DNA from: Halomonas litopenaei
GTDB lineage: Bacteria; Pseudomonadota; Gammaproteobacteria; Pseudomonadales; Halomonadaceae
Length of the DNA: 64,000 nucleotides
Reading direction: 5' to 3'
Assembly (NCBI RefSeq): GCF_017303055.1
Contig: NZ_JAEKJT010000009.1
Coordinates: 148,910-212,909 of the forward strand
Shown here: positions 1-8,921 of the stretch, in pieces
How the letters are laid out: each line of letters starts with the position of its first letter
Position numbering within the stretch: the first letter of the stretch is position 1
Translations under genes and position numbers: made by a program
Notes under the pieces: model-generated
Told to the model about the DNA's origin: nothing
Databases searched by the model: none
What the model saw: the letters and a program-made list of their open reading frames with translations, nothing else

Positions 1-1136
1 TCGGACAGTCGATGCTGGGGCTGATAGTGAAGCTCCAGCTGGCCACCCTGGGCGAGGGCTTCGCGCAGGTCATTGAGCAGCGCCAGGTTGGGGCTGTCGC
101 TGACGTCCAATGCCGGCCGAAACCTCAAGCACAGATTGCCGCCGCGTCGCCGCGCGGAGACCAGCGCGGACTCCAGTCGCTGGAACAGCACACCATCATT
201 GTCGCCGTCCTCGGGGGCACGACAGCTGCCAATGGTGATGCCCAGGCGCAGGGTGCTTCCGTCGATCTGAAACGGCTCCCCCAGGTGGGCCTTCAATCCC
301 TCGATCCAGCCCTCGTGGTCATCGTACGTGGTGGTACGCAGGACCATGAATTCATCTCCGCCCAGTCGACCGACCACGCCGCCGGCCACATGACCGGCCA
401 ATCTTTTGCCGAAACGCGCAAGCAGGCGATCTCCGGCACTGACGCCCAGGCTCTCGTTGATCTCGCGAAAGCCGTCAATATCGATGAGGGCCAGGTCCAG
501 GCTTTCTCCTGCTCGCAGGTGACGCAGACGAGAAGACAGCAGCTCATGTAGCCGAAAACGGTTGGGCAGGCCGGTCAACGGGTCTTCCCGCCCGATGCGT
601 CGCAGGTCCTGCTCTCGCGCCTTGCGCAGGGATATGTCGGTGAAGGTGGCAATGTGGTGCTCGGGATGGCCGCGGGCATCGGAGATCACCTGAACCTCCA
701 GCCACATCGGATACTCATTGCCATCCTTGCGCCGCTGCCACAGCTCACCTTCCCAATGACCTGTGCTGGTCAAGGCCTGCCAGAAACGTTCAAAGAAGGC
801 GCTGTCATGCCGCGCCGCCGCCAGATTGCTGGCGCTCAGCCCCTGAACCTCTGTCAGCTCATAGCCCGATAGTTCGGTGAAGGCCGGATTGACCGCCTGT
901 ATCTGATGCTGGGCGTCGGTAATCATCACCGCTTCGCCGGACTGACGCATCACCTGCTCGGTCAGCCGCGCGCGGCGTTGCTCGAGCTTGATCTGGCGCC
1001 AGCCATCCCACAGCGCCACCGCCATCAGTACGACGGCACCGAGCCGCAACGACACGCTGGGCAGCCATAAAATCGCCGACATGGCGCAGAGCCCGAGCCA
1101 GATCAGCGGGCGGTTAAAGGAGAGACGAGGCCACAT
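1..1136 (-). CDS. PAS-GGDEF-EAL c-di-GMP signalling protein, C-terminus outside the window
   Basis: Membrane-bound cyclic-di-GMP enzyme, cut by the window edge. Reading leftwards from an ATG at 1136, two hydrophobic segments come first (about residues 8-48). A PAS fold follows, seen in the stretch ITDAQHQIQAVNPAF and ending in FTDISLRKARE. Then comes a GGDEF domain beginning DPLTGLPNRFRLHEL with an intact LGGDEF active site (positions 347-361). The last codons, LNDLREALAQGGQLELHYQP, are the typical start of an EAL phosphodiesterase domain. No RxxD product-inhibition site is present five residues before GGDEF. Whether the protein is a cyclase, a phosphodiesterase or both depends on the missing EAL residues. 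It is divergent from fabA. Confidence 0.85.
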   Translation of the reverse strand, partial: MWPRLSFNRPLIWLGLCAMSAILWLPSVSLRLGAVVLMAVALWDGWRQIKLEQRRARLTEQVMRQSGEAVMITDAQHQIQAVNPAFTELSGYELTEVQGLSASNLAAARHDSAFFERFWQALTSTGHWEGELWQRRKDGNEYPMWLEVQVISDARGHPEHHIATFTDISLRKAREQDLRRIGREDPLTGLPNRFRLHELLSSRLRHLRAGESLDLALIDIDGFREINESLGVSAGDRLLARFGKRLAGHVAGGVVGRLGGDEFMVLRTTTYDDHEGWIEGLKAHLGEPFQIDGSTLRLGITIGSCRAPEDGDNDGVLFQRLESALVSARRRGGNLCLRFRPALDVSDSPNLALLNDLREALAQGGQLELHYQPQHRLS

Positions 1137-1360
1137 GGTCGATACGGACTCCCGCTGGAGAGAACAGGCGAAATTGCTGTCCTATCGTTATCGGCCGACA
1201 GTAGGAAATCTGTAGTGCAAGATTCCTTTTCCGAGCAACCACGACCATGATCGAAGGTCCACGGGGTGCATTCGGCCCCCACGAACAGTAGACTAGGCAG
1301 GCCGCGTGGCGGCAGATTGCCGTACGCGGCGTACATCACTTCGACTCTCGGAACGCTCCA

Positions 1361-1876
1361 GTGACCAAGCAACACTCTTTTGATCGCGATGAACTGCTGG
1401 CTTGCAGCCGCGGTGAGCTGTTCGGCCCGGGCAATGCCCAGCTGCCGGCCCCCAACATGCTGATGCTCGACCGCATCACGCGCATTTACGAAGAGGGTGG
1501 CGAGTACGGAAAGGGCGAACTGATCGCCGAGCTCGATATCCGCCCCGACCTGTGGTTCTTCGACTGCCATTTCCCGGGTGACCCCGTCATGCCTGGCTGT
1601 CTCGGCCTCGATGCCATGTGGCAGCTGGTGGGCTTCTACCTTGGCTGGCTCGGCCATCCCGGACGTGGCCGGGCACTGGGCTGTGGTGAGGTCAAGTTCA
1701 GCGGGCAGATCATGCCTGAAGCCCAGAAGGTTACCTATCGCATCAATATCAAGCGCGTCATCACCCGCCGCCTGATTCTGGGCATGGCGGACGGCACTGT
1801 CTCCGTCGATGGCCGCGATATCTATCAGGCCAATGACCTGCGCGTCGGCCTGTTCACCTCCACCGCGAATTTCTGA
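1361..1876 (+). CDS. fabA: 3-hydroxydecanoyl-[ACP] dehydratase/isomerase FabA
   Basis: Cytoplasmic bifunctional enzyme that dehydrates 3-hydroxydecanoyl-ACP and isomerises the trans-2 product to cis-3-decenoyl-ACP, the branch point to unsaturated fatty acids. The 171 residues match the family's usual length. The signature [12 protein letters not shown] carries the catalytic His70, and [16 protein letters not shown] follows with Asp84. Translation starts at a GTG, which is the only start placing the conserved N-terminal [15 protein letters not shown] block correctly. fabB begins 13 bases downstream, so the two form the fabAB pair seen in many gammaproteobacteria. No FabR or FadR operator could be recognised in the 224 bases upstream. 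Confidence 0.97.
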   Translation: MTKQHSFDRDELLACSRGELFGPGNAQLPAPNMLMLDRITRIYEEGGEYGKGELIAELDIRPDLWFFDCHFPGDPVMPGCLGLDAMWQLVGFYLGWLGHPGRGRALGCGEVKFSGQIMPEAQKVTYRINIKRVITRRLILGMADGTVSVDGRDIYQANDLRVGLFTSTANF

Positions 1877-1889
1877 TCAGGAGGCTTCC

Positions 1890-3107
1890 ATGCGACGAGT
1901 GGTAGTCACCGGCCTGGGTATCGTGTCCTGCCTGGGCAATGACCGGCAGCAGGTACTCGAGGCACTCAAGAACGGCCAATCCGGCATTCGCTTCAAGGAA
2001 GAATACGCCGAGCGCGGCTTCCGCAGCCAGGTGGCGGGCGTGGTCGATATCGACCTGGATACCCTGGTGGACCGCAAGCTGCGCCGCTTCATGGGCGATG
2101 CCGCCGCTTACGCCTATGTTTCCATGGCTCAGGCCATCGAAGACTCTGGCCTCAGCCCGGAGCAGGTCTCCAATGAACGTACCGGCCTGATCGCCGGCTC
2201 CGGCGGCGCTTCCAGCGCCAACCAGGTGGAAGCCGCCGATGTCATGCGTGAGAAAGGCCTGCGCCGCGTTGGTCCTTACCGTGTCACCCGGACCATGGGC
2301 AGCACCGTGTCCGCCTGCCTGGCGACCCCGTTCAAGATCAAGGGCGTCAACTATTCCATCTCTTCCGCCTGTGCGACCTCTGCACACTGCATCGGCTCAG
2401 CGATGGAACAGATTCAACTCGGCAAGCAGGACGTGGTCTTTGCCGGTGGCGGCGAAGAAGAGCACTGGACTTTATCGTGCCTGTTCGACGCCATGGGCGC
2501 CTTGTCCACCAGCTACAACGACGCTCCGGCAACCGCCTCTCGCCCCTATGACAAGTCTCGCGATGGCTTCGTCATCGCCGGTGGCGGGGGCATGCTGGTA
2601 CTCGAGGAGCTCGAACACGCCAAGGCCCGTGGCGCCAAGATCTATGCCGAGGTAGTGGGCTACGGCGCCACCTCCGACGGCAAGGACATGGTGGCTCCCT
2701 CCGGCGAAGGCGCCGTGCGCTGCATGCGCCAGGCCATGGCCACCGTGGATGGCGACATCGACTACATCAACACCCACGGCACCTCCACGCCGGTAGGGGA
2801 TGTGGCCGAGTTGAAGGCGGTGCGCGAAGTGTTCGGCGACAGCACTCCGGCGATGAGCTCCACCAAGTCACTGACCGGGCACTCGCTGGGCGCCACCGGG
2901 GTGCAGGAAGCGATCTACTCGCTGCTGATGATGGAGCATGATTTCATCGCTGCCTCCGCCAATGTCAGTGATCTGGACGATGAAGCCCAGGGCTTCGACA
3001 TCGTCACTCAGCGCCGCGATGGCGTGAAGCTTGACCGGGTGCTCTCCAACAGCTTCGGCTTTGGCGGCACCAATGCCTGCCTGGTACTCCAGCGCTACAG
3101 CGACTGA
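1890..3107 (+). CDS. fabB: 3-oxoacyl-[ACP] synthase I FabB
   Basis: Condensing enzyme (KAS I) that elongates cis-3-decenoyl-ACP with malonyl-ACP, committing carbon to unsaturated fatty acids. The 405 residues show the thiolase-fold catalytic triad: Cys161 in [12 protein letters not shown], His296 in [11 protein letters not shown] and His331 in [13 protein letters not shown]. The ATG at 1890 was chosen because it gives the conserved start [16 protein letters not shown] and has a good AGGAGG-like site just before it. The open frame extends further upstream inside fabA but without homology. It closes the fabAB operon, and an intrinsic terminator follows 41 bases after the stop. Confidence 0.97.
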   Translation: MRRVVVTGLGIVSCLGNDRQQVLEALKNGQSGIRFKEEYAERGFRSQVAGVVDIDLDTLVDRKLRRFMGDAAAYAYVSMAQAIEDSGLSPEQVSNERTGLIAGSGGASSANQVEAADVMREKGLRRVGPYRVTRTMGSTVSACLATPFKIKGVNYSISSACATSAHCIGSAMEQIQLGKQDVVFAGGGEEEHWTLSCLFDAMGALSTSYNDAPATASRPYDKSRDGFVIAGGGGMLVLEELEHAKARGAKIYAEVVGYGATSDGKDMVAPSGEGAVRCMRQAMATVDGDIDYINTHGTSTPVGDVAELKAVREVFGDSTPAMSSTKSLTGHSLGATGVQEAIYSLLMMEHDFIAASANVSDLDDEAQGFDIVTQRRDGVKLDRVLSNSFGFGGTNACLVLQRYSD

Positions 3108-3148
3108 TACTTCCTCTAAGCCGTCATCACGACGGATAGCAAGAAGCC

Positions 3149-3178
3149 AAAAAACGGCGCCCTTGGGCGCCGTTTTTT
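3149..3178 (+). terminator. Intrinsic terminator of fabAB
   Basis: Inverted repeat ACGGCGCCC-TT-GGGCGCCGT flanked by six A on the left and six T on the right, so it can work in either direction. It lies 41 bases after the fabB stop and ends the fabAB transcript. Confidence 0.9.
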
Positions 3179-3371
3179 CGCTGGATGGACACACTTTCTC
3201 CTATATTTTGCTCGATTAACTACAAACTAGCTCACAGCAAACAGGCATCGCCAGAGTGGTTGAGCGGTCGACTGGGGCCATGTTTACACTTCCTTCCGTC
3301 GGCGCCGCCTCAAGGCTTCTGCAGCGCGTCACCAGCGGCGCCCTTGGATGCCCCTCTCAAGGAAGATGCTC

Positions 3372-4133
3372 ATGAATCTCCGTCATACCCTATCTGTGAC
3401 CGTTGCCACCCTGGGCTGCAGTCTCCTACTCTCTGGCTGTGAAAACATGTCCACTGACGACATGATCAGCACCGGCCTCGCCGGCTTCGACGCTGCGACC
3501 ATCAGCGATGAGGAGATCCAGGCCATGTCCGCTCAAGCCTGTGAGCAGATGGATGCCGAATCCGCCATCGCCACTCCCGGCTCCGAGTATGCCCAGCGTC
3601 TGCAGCGCATCGCCGACAACCTGGGTCACCAGATCGACGGCATCCCGGTCAGCTACAAGGTCTACATGACCGACGACATCAATGCCTGGGCCATGGCCAA
3701 CGGCTGTGTGCGCGTCTACAGCGGTCTGATGGACATGATGACCGACAACGAGATCGAGGGGGTATTGGGCCATGAGCTTGGCCATGTGGCGTTAGGCCAC
3801 AGCAAGAAGGCCATGCAGACCGCCTACGCGACCTCCATCGCCCGCGACGCCATGGCGGCATCCGGCAATGGTGCGGTAGCCGCCCTGTCCAGCTCGCAGC
3901 TGGGCGATTTGAGTGAAAAGTTCATCAACGCGCAGTTCTCCCAAAGCCAGGAGAGCGACGCTGACAACTTCTCGTTTGACCTGCTCACTGATCGTGGCAT
4001 TCCTCGCGAAGGCCTGCTGACGGGCTTCGAGAAATTCGCCGACATGGACGGCGGCGAGAGCCGCCTGATGTCGTCACACCCGGGCTCCAAGGATCGCGCC
4101 GACAACATCCGCGAGCGTCTGGCCAACGGCTAG
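3372..4133 (+). CDS. loiP: M48-family metalloprotease lipoprotein, LoiP/YggG-like
   Basis: Predicted zinc protease anchored as a lipoprotein in the periplasmic leaflet, involved in envelope quality control in E. coli. The 253 residues begin with a lipoprotein signal ending LLLSGC (Cys23). Residue 24 is Glu, not Asp, which favours outer-membrane sorting. The zinc site is HELGH (134-138) with a third ligand in QESDAD (Glu194). The block ANGCVRVYSGLMDMMTDNE is almost the E. coli LoiP sequence, and the length also agrees. The ATG at 3372 was preferred over those at 3348 and 3366 because GGAAG lies six bases before it. It is a single-gene unit convergent with plsC. Confidence 0.88.
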   Translation: MNLRHTLSVTVATLGCSLLLSGCENMSTDDMISTGLAGFDAATISDEEIQAMSAQACEQMDAESAIATPGSEYAQRLQRIADNLGHQIDGIPVSYKVYMTDDINAWAMANGCVRVYSGLMDMMTDNEIEGVLGHELGHVALGHSKKAMQTAYATSIARDAMAASGNGAVAALSSSQLGDLSEKFINAQFSQSQESDADNFSFDLLTDRGIPREGLLTGFEKFADMDGGESRLMSSHPGSKDRADNIRERLANG

Positions 4134-4172
4134 GCCAGCGACGCTGACGGCGTCACTGGTGCTGCTTAACCG

Positions 4173-4207
4173 ACAAGGCCTCTTCCCACGCCGGGAAGAG
4201 GCCTTGT
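4173..4207. terminator. Bidirectional hairpin between loiP and plsC
   Basis: A perfect 15-bp inverted repeat (ACAAGGCCTCTTCCC, loop of five, then its complement) sits between two convergent genes. There is no long T-run, but the stem is strong and nothing else occupies the gap, so a shared terminator is the best reading. Confidence 0.75.
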
Positions 4208-4236
4208 GGTGTCTTCAGGCGCGCCGTCGCCGGGTC

Positions 4237-4989
4237 TCAAGCGGTCTCGGTACGCGAAGCCGGTTGGTGGGGACGAGGCACGCTGGATATCTCAGCAAGT
4301 GTCGCCTCGATCCAGGCCTCGGTGTCTGCCAGCACTTCATCAGGGGTGCGCCCTTGCGTGGCGATCGGCTCACCCACCACCAGTGAGATACGACCAGGAC
4401 GCTTGACCCAGTCTCGGCCGGGCCAGCATTCACCGGCATTATGTGCAACGGGCACCACGGGGACTCCTGCACGACAGGCGATCACCGCACCACTCTTGTT
4501 GTAGCGGCGACGGTTGCCGGGATCGACCCGCGTGCCTTCGGGGAAGATCAGCACGGAAAGCCCCTCCTTGAGACGCTGTCCACCCTGGCTGAGCACCTGC
4601 TTCATGGCGCGAGCCGGCTTGGACCGATCCAGTGCAATAGGGTGCAGCAGGCGCAAGCCCCAGCCAAAGATCGGGAAGTTGAGCAGCTCTTTCTTCAGTA
4701 CCGTGCAGACCGGAGGCTTGAGCAGCTGAAGGTAGACGGTCTCCCACTCGCACTGATGGTTGGACAGAATCACTACCGGGCCGTCGGGCAGATTTTCATG
4801 CCCCTGCATCTCGTAGCGCACGCCACATACCAGGCGGAACCAGGCAATGATGAAGTGGTTGTAGAGATTCAGCAGCCGGTAGCGCGAACGCAGTGGCAGC
4901 AGGGGGGCAGGAGGCAGAAACAGCAGGCCGCAGACCAGCATGGCCGCAAAGTAGCCGATGTAGAAGATGACGCTGCGCAGCACGTTCAT
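4237..4989 (-). CDS. plsC: 1-acyl-sn-glycerol-3-phosphate acyltransferase PlsC
   Basis: Inner-membrane enzyme that adds the second acyl chain to lysophosphatidic acid to make phosphatidic acid. It has 250 residues with an N-terminal hydrophobic segment (residues 6-30). Acyltransferase motif I is NHQCEWE (77-83, the His-x4-Glu form) and motif III is FPEGTR (149-154). Its start overlaps the stop of the upstream gene by four bases (ATGA), so the two are translationally coupled. Paralogues acting in other acylation steps cannot be excluded, but the size and motifs fit PlsC. Confidence 0.85.
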   Translation of the reverse strand: MNVLRSVIFYIGYFAAMLVCGLLFLPPAPLLPLRSRYRLLNLYNHFIIAWFRLVCGVRYEMQGHENLPDGPVVILSNHQCEWETVYLQLLKPPVCTVLKKELLNFPIFGWGLRLLHPIALDRSKPARAMKQVLSQGGQRLKEGLSVLIFPEGTRVDPGNRRRYNKSGAVIACRAGVPVVPVAHNAGECWPGRDWVKRPGRISLVVGEPIATQGRTPDEVLADTEAWIEATLAEISSVPRPHQPASRTETA

Positions 4990-5882
4990 GGGGTTGCGTC
5001 CCCCTTGTCCTGGATGGCGGCGGCATCATCACGCGCCTGGCACCAGGTGTCGAGCATGCGGCCCACCTCCAGTCGCCATGGCTTCTGATGCACGCCAAAC
5101 ACCTCCAGCACTCGACGGCAATTGAGGACTCGGCGTAACGGCTGATCGTGGTGATGACTCAGCGCCTTGACCTCGCCCAACGCAATCTGCTCGCCCTGCC
5201 CTTCAAGCCGCGTCCCCAGCTGGGTACGCACCATGCAGACAAAGGTGTAAGCGCTGACCGGCTCGACACCTGCCAGGTGATAGCTGCCCCAGGCATCCGC
5301 GCCGCAGGCTTGCTGCTGGAGCATGCCTATCAGTGCCATGGCCACTGCATCGGCGGAGGTGGGGCAGAGGGTGACATCCGTCTCGGCACGTACCACGCCA
5401 CCACTGATCAAGGTATCCAGCAGCTCGCCCAACCAGGCGTGACTGCCTTCCAGGGCGAACATCGGGCCAACGCGCACGATCAGGTGCTGGTGGCACTCTG
5501 CCCGGATTCGGTCGCCTGCGGTCACCAGGCGACGCAGGCCTTCATCGCGAGGGGCCGGAATGACATGCTCGTCGATCGGCGAGGCATGCCCGTCCTCATA
5601 CAACTGGTCAGATACGCACCAGACCAGAGGAATACCGACATCGCGACAGGCCTCCATGCAGGCCTCGACAGCCTCGGCGTGTTCCATCACGGCGGCGGGG
5701 GGCACGCTGAAAGGGCGCGACAACGGTGGAATGATCAGTGCATCGGGCGCAATCGCCCGCAGCTTGTCCGCTCCCACCCGAGTGGCAGGATCGATCACCA
5801 GCTCCGTATCACCGCGCCGGTTGCTTTCCCGTGCCAAGGCCAGCGACAGGCAATGCCCCGCATCCAGAATCAGCAGCTTCAC
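4986..5882 (-). CDS. RmlD-like NAD(P)-binding sugar-nucleotide protein
   Basis: About 298 residues, related to the RmlD/dTDP-4-dehydrorhamnose reductase side of the short-chain dehydrogenases. It starts KLLILDAGHCLSLALARES with a degenerate nucleotide-binding loop, and has WCVSDQLYED where the RmlD family has its S-D-x-V-Y/FDG block. A classical GxxGxxG is not visible, so enzymatic activity is uncertain. The GTG at 5882 was chosen because GAGGAG lies five bases upstream, while the longer frame to 5978 has no site. Coupling to plsC suggests a joint envelope role, but that is only inference. Confidence 0.6.
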   Translation of the reverse strand: MKLLILDAGHCLSLALARESNRRGDTELVIDPATRVGADKLRAIAPDALIIPPLSRPFSVPPAAVMEHAEAVEACMEACRDVGIPLVWCVSDQLYEDGHASPIDEHVIPAPRDEGLRRLVTAGDRIRAECHQHLIVRVGPMFALEGSHAWLGELLDTLISGGVVRAETDVTLCPTSADAVAMALIGMLQQQACGADAWGSYHLAGVEPVSAYTFVCMVRTQLGTRLEGQGEQIALGEVKALSHHHDQPLRRVLNCRRVLEVFGVHQKPWRLEVGRMLDTWCQARDDAAAIQDKGDATP

Positions 5883-6113
5883 GACGACTCCTCGTCCATG
5901 AGGGCAGCGTGCAGGTCTGCACGATACCCTTGGCGTTACGGCGGATACTCCCTCGACGAGGCAGCACCAAAAGGCCACATTCTACACCAACTGCTGGTGA
6001 AACAGCGCCCCTCCCATGGCACGCGCTGCCGTCCCCGGCGGTGTCTTCCACATCACCTGCGTATGGACGGCTTGCAGACCTGCTCATGAAGATATCTGTC
6101 GGTCAAGCGGCGC

Positions 6114-6887
6114 TCAGCCGAGGCTGGTGGCAAGCCCCACCAGGCTGACGACCACCAGCACCACGCCAAGCACCCGGAAGAACACCTCGGAACGCGCTCC
6201 CAGCAGTGCCTGATGCACTCGCTCGCCCAACACGTGCCCTACCAGAGCACAGGGCAGCAGCCACAGGTGGTGCTCCAGCTGCAGGTCGACACCGGCGATG
6301 ATGAAGGACACCATCTTGATCACCACCAGGATGAACCACAGCACAAACAAGGTATCGCGCAGCTGGTACTTGGCCACGTGGGAGGCGAACACGGCCACGA
6401 TCAGCGGCGCCCCGATCAGCGACGTGCCGCTCACGTACCCGCCCAGCGCCAGCAGAGCGACATCGACGCCCTTGCTGCGACTTCGAAACGGCCGGTTCAG
6501 GGCGTAGCTGGCGCCGTAGATGATGACGATCACGAAGATCACCGCCGTCATCAGCTCTGCCGGCAACGTCAACAATCCGACGACGCCTATCAGTTTGGGG
6601 ATGATCATGATCGACAGCGCCCGCTTTAAATAGCGCCAGTCGATATTGCTGTGCTCACCGCCCGCCTCCTGCTTGATCTGGCGACTGCCGCGCCAGGCGA
6701 TCCAGCTGGAGAAGATCAACAGATGCACCGCCACGATGGGCAGAAAGACCAGCGGCTCATCCAGTACCAGCAACAGAAATGGCAGCGCCAGCACCGCACC
6801 GCCAAAGCCAAGGCTGGTGCGCACAAAGCCGCTCCAGCAGAAGATCAGCCCAATCAGGGCATATTGGTACCATTCGAGACCGGCCAC
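6114..6887 (-). CDS. TauE/SafE (TSUP) family permease
   Basis: Integral membrane protein of 257 residues with about eight hydrophobic segments. It is of the TauE/SafE type, whose members export sulfite, sulfoacetate or other small organic anions. The N-terminal ALIGLIFCWSGFVRTSLGFGGAVLALPFLLL and the internal YVSGTSLIGAPLIVAVFASHV repeat the family's GxG(G) halves. Translation would start at GTG 6887; no better start is seen. The substrate cannot be told from sequence, and the neighbours (an RmlD-like gene 231 bases downstream) give no hint. Confidence 0.8.
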   Translation of the reverse strand: MAGLEWYQYALIGLIFCWSGFVRTSLGFGGAVLALPFLLLVLDEPLVFLPIVAVHLLIFSSWIAWRGSRQIKQEAGGEHSNIDWRYLKRALSIMIIPKLIGVVGLLTLPAELMTAVIFVIVIIYGASYALNRPFRSRSKGVDVALLALGGYVSGTSLIGAPLIVAVFASHVAKYQLRDTLFVLWFILVVIKMVSFIIAGVDLQLEHHLWLLPCALVGHVLGERVHQALLGARSEVFFRVLGVVLVVVSLVGLATSLG

Positions 6888-7178
6888 GTCGCGGGCACTC
6901 CATTGCGTCCAGGGGAGCTATCACTGTACGGAGTTGGTGGGCAAAAATCAGTAGCCCGCTCACTGTATCGACCTTCTGTCCCAATCTCCCGAGGCCAATC
7001 GACCAAGGTCATGTCTGGTGACCCGAGTGGTCCATCGGCACCGCTCATGAAAGGCTGACGCTAGCGATCTTTGGCTGCTCGCCATGGAGCAGTCTGCTCT
7101 TTTGCGCCGGGGGCTCGCTCGCCTAAAGTGACATGACGTCATGCCCTCCCCACCGCCGACAGCAGATGAGGATGCCTC
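6888..7178. other. Intergenic region without a recognised gene
   Basis: Divergent space between the TauE/SafE permease and the small membrane-protein gene. Neither strand has a convincing reading frame. It must hold both promoters, but no clear -35/-10 pair was picked out. Confidence 0.5.
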
Positions 7179-7685
7179 TTGGATGTTGAACCGCCCTTAA
7201 AGATCAGCAAGAAGCGGCGAGCGTTCTCGATCATCGTCGTCTTCAGCTTCCTGTTCGTCGGTACCCTGATTGCCCTGGCCATTCTCGTCGGGCCTTACCT
7301 TTACGCGCCTCTCGAGTCCCTGTTCTTCGGCACCGCCCGACGCGCTGCAGACGCCAATGAACAGCACTACAGAGATCATGTCTGGGTGATGTACTCCATC
7401 CCCAGCGCGCTCATCTCCGCTTGGCTATGCAGAGTCATGTTCCGCCGCAAACCCCATCGCCGGCGGCGACCGCTGAGGCGCAAGCTGGCCCAGCAGAGAG
7501 CGAAGAGGCGCCGGATGGGGGCCAGCGACGGCCTGAGCGGAATCAACGATCATCAGGCAGAAGACGAAGGGGGCGAAGACGCATGGGGCGAAGACAACGT
7601 GCAGCGAAGGGGGCGCGGGTATCGCCACATCCTGCCAGGCCATCGGCATAGGCATCGGCACGTTCATCCCAACGACAGGCGGTGA
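7179..7685 (+). CDS. Hypothetical membrane protein with basic, His/Arg-rich tail
   Basis: Function not recognised. If read from the TTG at 7179 (GAGGA six bases upstream, stop codon just before), it gives 168 residues. A basic start (KISKKRR) is followed by a hydrophobic helix at about 16-42, a short extracytoplasmic segment, a second hydrophobic stretch (VMYSIPSALISAWLC) and a long polar tail. The tail is rich in Arg, Glu and finally His (RHRHRHVH). The two-helix hairpin followed by a basic tail looks genuine. The low-complexity C-terminus may partly be an artefact of high GC. No homologue is remembered. Confidence 0.4.
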   Translation: MDVEPPLKISKKRRAFSIIVVFSFLFVGTLIALAILVGPYLYAPLESLFFGTARRAADANEQHYRDHVWVMYSIPSALISAWLCRVMFRRKPHRRRRPLRRKLAQQRAKRRRMGASDGLSGINDHQAEDEGGEDAWGEDNVQRRGRGYRHILPGHRHRHRHVHPNDRR

Positions 7686-7753
7686 TGACCGACGGCCCCA
7701 CACGCAGTGATCCCATCTCCAGCCAGCAACGGGCCAGCTTGCCCACCAACGAA

Positions 7754-7777
7754 GAGACCCCGCTTCCGCGGGGTCTC
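7754..7777. terminator. Hairpin downstream of the small membrane-protein gene
   Basis: GAGACCCCGC-TTCC-GCGGGGTCTC, a perfect 10-bp stem with a stable UUCC-type loop, 69 bases after the hypothetical gene and convergent with ssb. It lacks a T-run. The rest of 7686-7983 holds no gene that I can support. Confidence 0.6.
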
Positions 7778-7983
7778 ACGACACGACTAGCCAAGACAGC
7801 AAGCCAAGACGGGCTGCCTGGCTTAGGGAAACACTGCATACATGCCTGCGCGGACGAATCGCTGCGTTGCGCGCTGCTCGAACGCCTCGCCTTTACCGAA
7901 TAGGCAGTGGGTTCTGCACTACGGGCGTCTGACGCTTCTTCCGCTCGGCTGACGTATTCTGCGCTTCCTTGGATACACCCAGG

Positions 7984-8670
7984 TCAGAACGGAATTTCGT
8001 CGTCGAAGTCGTCGAAGTTGCCCGGGTCCGGAGCACCAAAGCCGCCTTTCTGGCCGCCTTGGTTCGGCGCCTGCTGCGGCGGACGGTTCTGCTGACCACC
8101 GCCCTGCTGACCGCCGCCAAAGTTACCGCCCTGCTGGGGCTGGCCACCGCCAAAGTTGCCGCCCTGCTGGGGCTGACCGCCACCAAAGTTGCCGCCCTGC
8201 TGGGGCTGACCACCACCGAAGTTGCCGCCCTGCTGGGGCTGGCCACCGCCGAAGTTGCCGCCCTGCTGGGGCTGGCCACCGCCGAAGTTGCCGCCCTGCT
8301 GGCCGCCGAAGCCGCCGCCCTGGCCGCCTTCACCCCGACCGTCCAGCATCTGCATGTCGCTGGCAACGATTTCGGTGGAATAGCGGTCCTGGCCATTCTG
8401 GTCCTGCCACTTGCGCGTCTGCAGGCGCCCTTCAATGTACAGCTTGGAGCCTTTTTTCAGGTACTGCTGCGAGATTTCGGCCAGCTTGTTGAACATCACG
8501 ACCCGATGCCACTCGGTACGCTCCTGGCGCTGGCCGCTCTGGCGGTCCATCCAGGTATCGGTAGTCGCGAGATTGAGATTGGCCACGGCGGTACCCGAGG
8601 GGGTGAAGCGTACCTCCGGGTCCTGACCGAGGTTGCCGATGAGGATGACCTTGTTGACGCCACGGGCCAT
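7984..8670 (-). CDS. ssb: Single-stranded DNA-binding protein SSB
   Basis: Homotetrameric protein that coats single-stranded DNA in replication, repair and recombination. The N-terminal 110 residues form the OB fold (start [20 protein letters not shown], then NLATTDTW and [12 protein letters not shown]). They are followed by a Gly/Gln/Asn-rich linker with five exact 11-residue repeats [11 protein letters not shown]. The C-terminal acidic tip DDFDDEIPF docks partner proteins. At 228 residues it is longer than E. coli SSB (178), the difference being the linker. AAGGAG lies just upstream of the ATG. Here ssb is not directly divergent from uvrA, because a transporter gene lies between them. No LexA box was recognised. 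Confidence 0.97.
   Translation of the reverse strand: MARGVNKVILIGNLGQDPEVRFTPSGTAVANLNLATTDTWMDRQSGQRQERTEWHRVVMFNKLAEISQQYLKKGSKLYIEGRLQTRKWQDQNGQDRYSTEIVASDMQMLDGRGEGGQGGGFGGQQGGNFGGGQPQQGGNFGGGQPQQGGNFGGGQPQQGGNFGGGQPQQGGNFGGGQPQQGGNFGGGQQGGGQQNRPPQQAPNQGGQKGGFGAPDPGNFDDFDDEIPF
8107..8295 (-). repeat. 33-bp tandem repeats encoding the SSB linker
   Basis: Five consecutive 33-bp units (8131-8295) and a partial sixth encode [11 protein letters not shown]. Codon choice is nearly identical between units, so the array is recent and may expand or contract by slippage or recombination in steps of 11 residues without breaking the frame. Confidence 0.9.
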
Positions 8671-8921
8671 GGTTGACTCCTTGATACAAATAATGATGCC
8701 GAGACATGCAGGGTACGACCCTCACGCCTCGAAGAGGTTCTTTCGACACCGAATACCGGGTCGGCGTCACATAAGACAGGTGTGGCTACTATACGCGAGA
8801 TCACAACAGTTGGCCGCTACATCGAGCGCCCCGGCATGACCTGACCCCGCCAGGCGTTGATCGCGTGCGTCTATCCCGCGGGCACTGGCGCCCCCCATGC
8901 CTCTCACCGCCATCTGCCTGG

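Noticed and set aside
3247..3290. tRNA-Ser/Leu-like fragment (GCCAGAGTGGTTGAGCGGTCG) after fabB
   Set aside because: Only a D-arm-like stretch is seen. No anticodon stem, T arm or CCA end follows, so neither a tRNA nor a convincing remnant can be claimed.
7682..7903. 73-codon frame upstream of ssb
   Set aside because: It crosses the 7754-7777 hairpin and has no recognisable product.
8107..8295. CRISPR-like array
   Set aside because: Units are contiguous without spacers and encode the SSB linker in frame.
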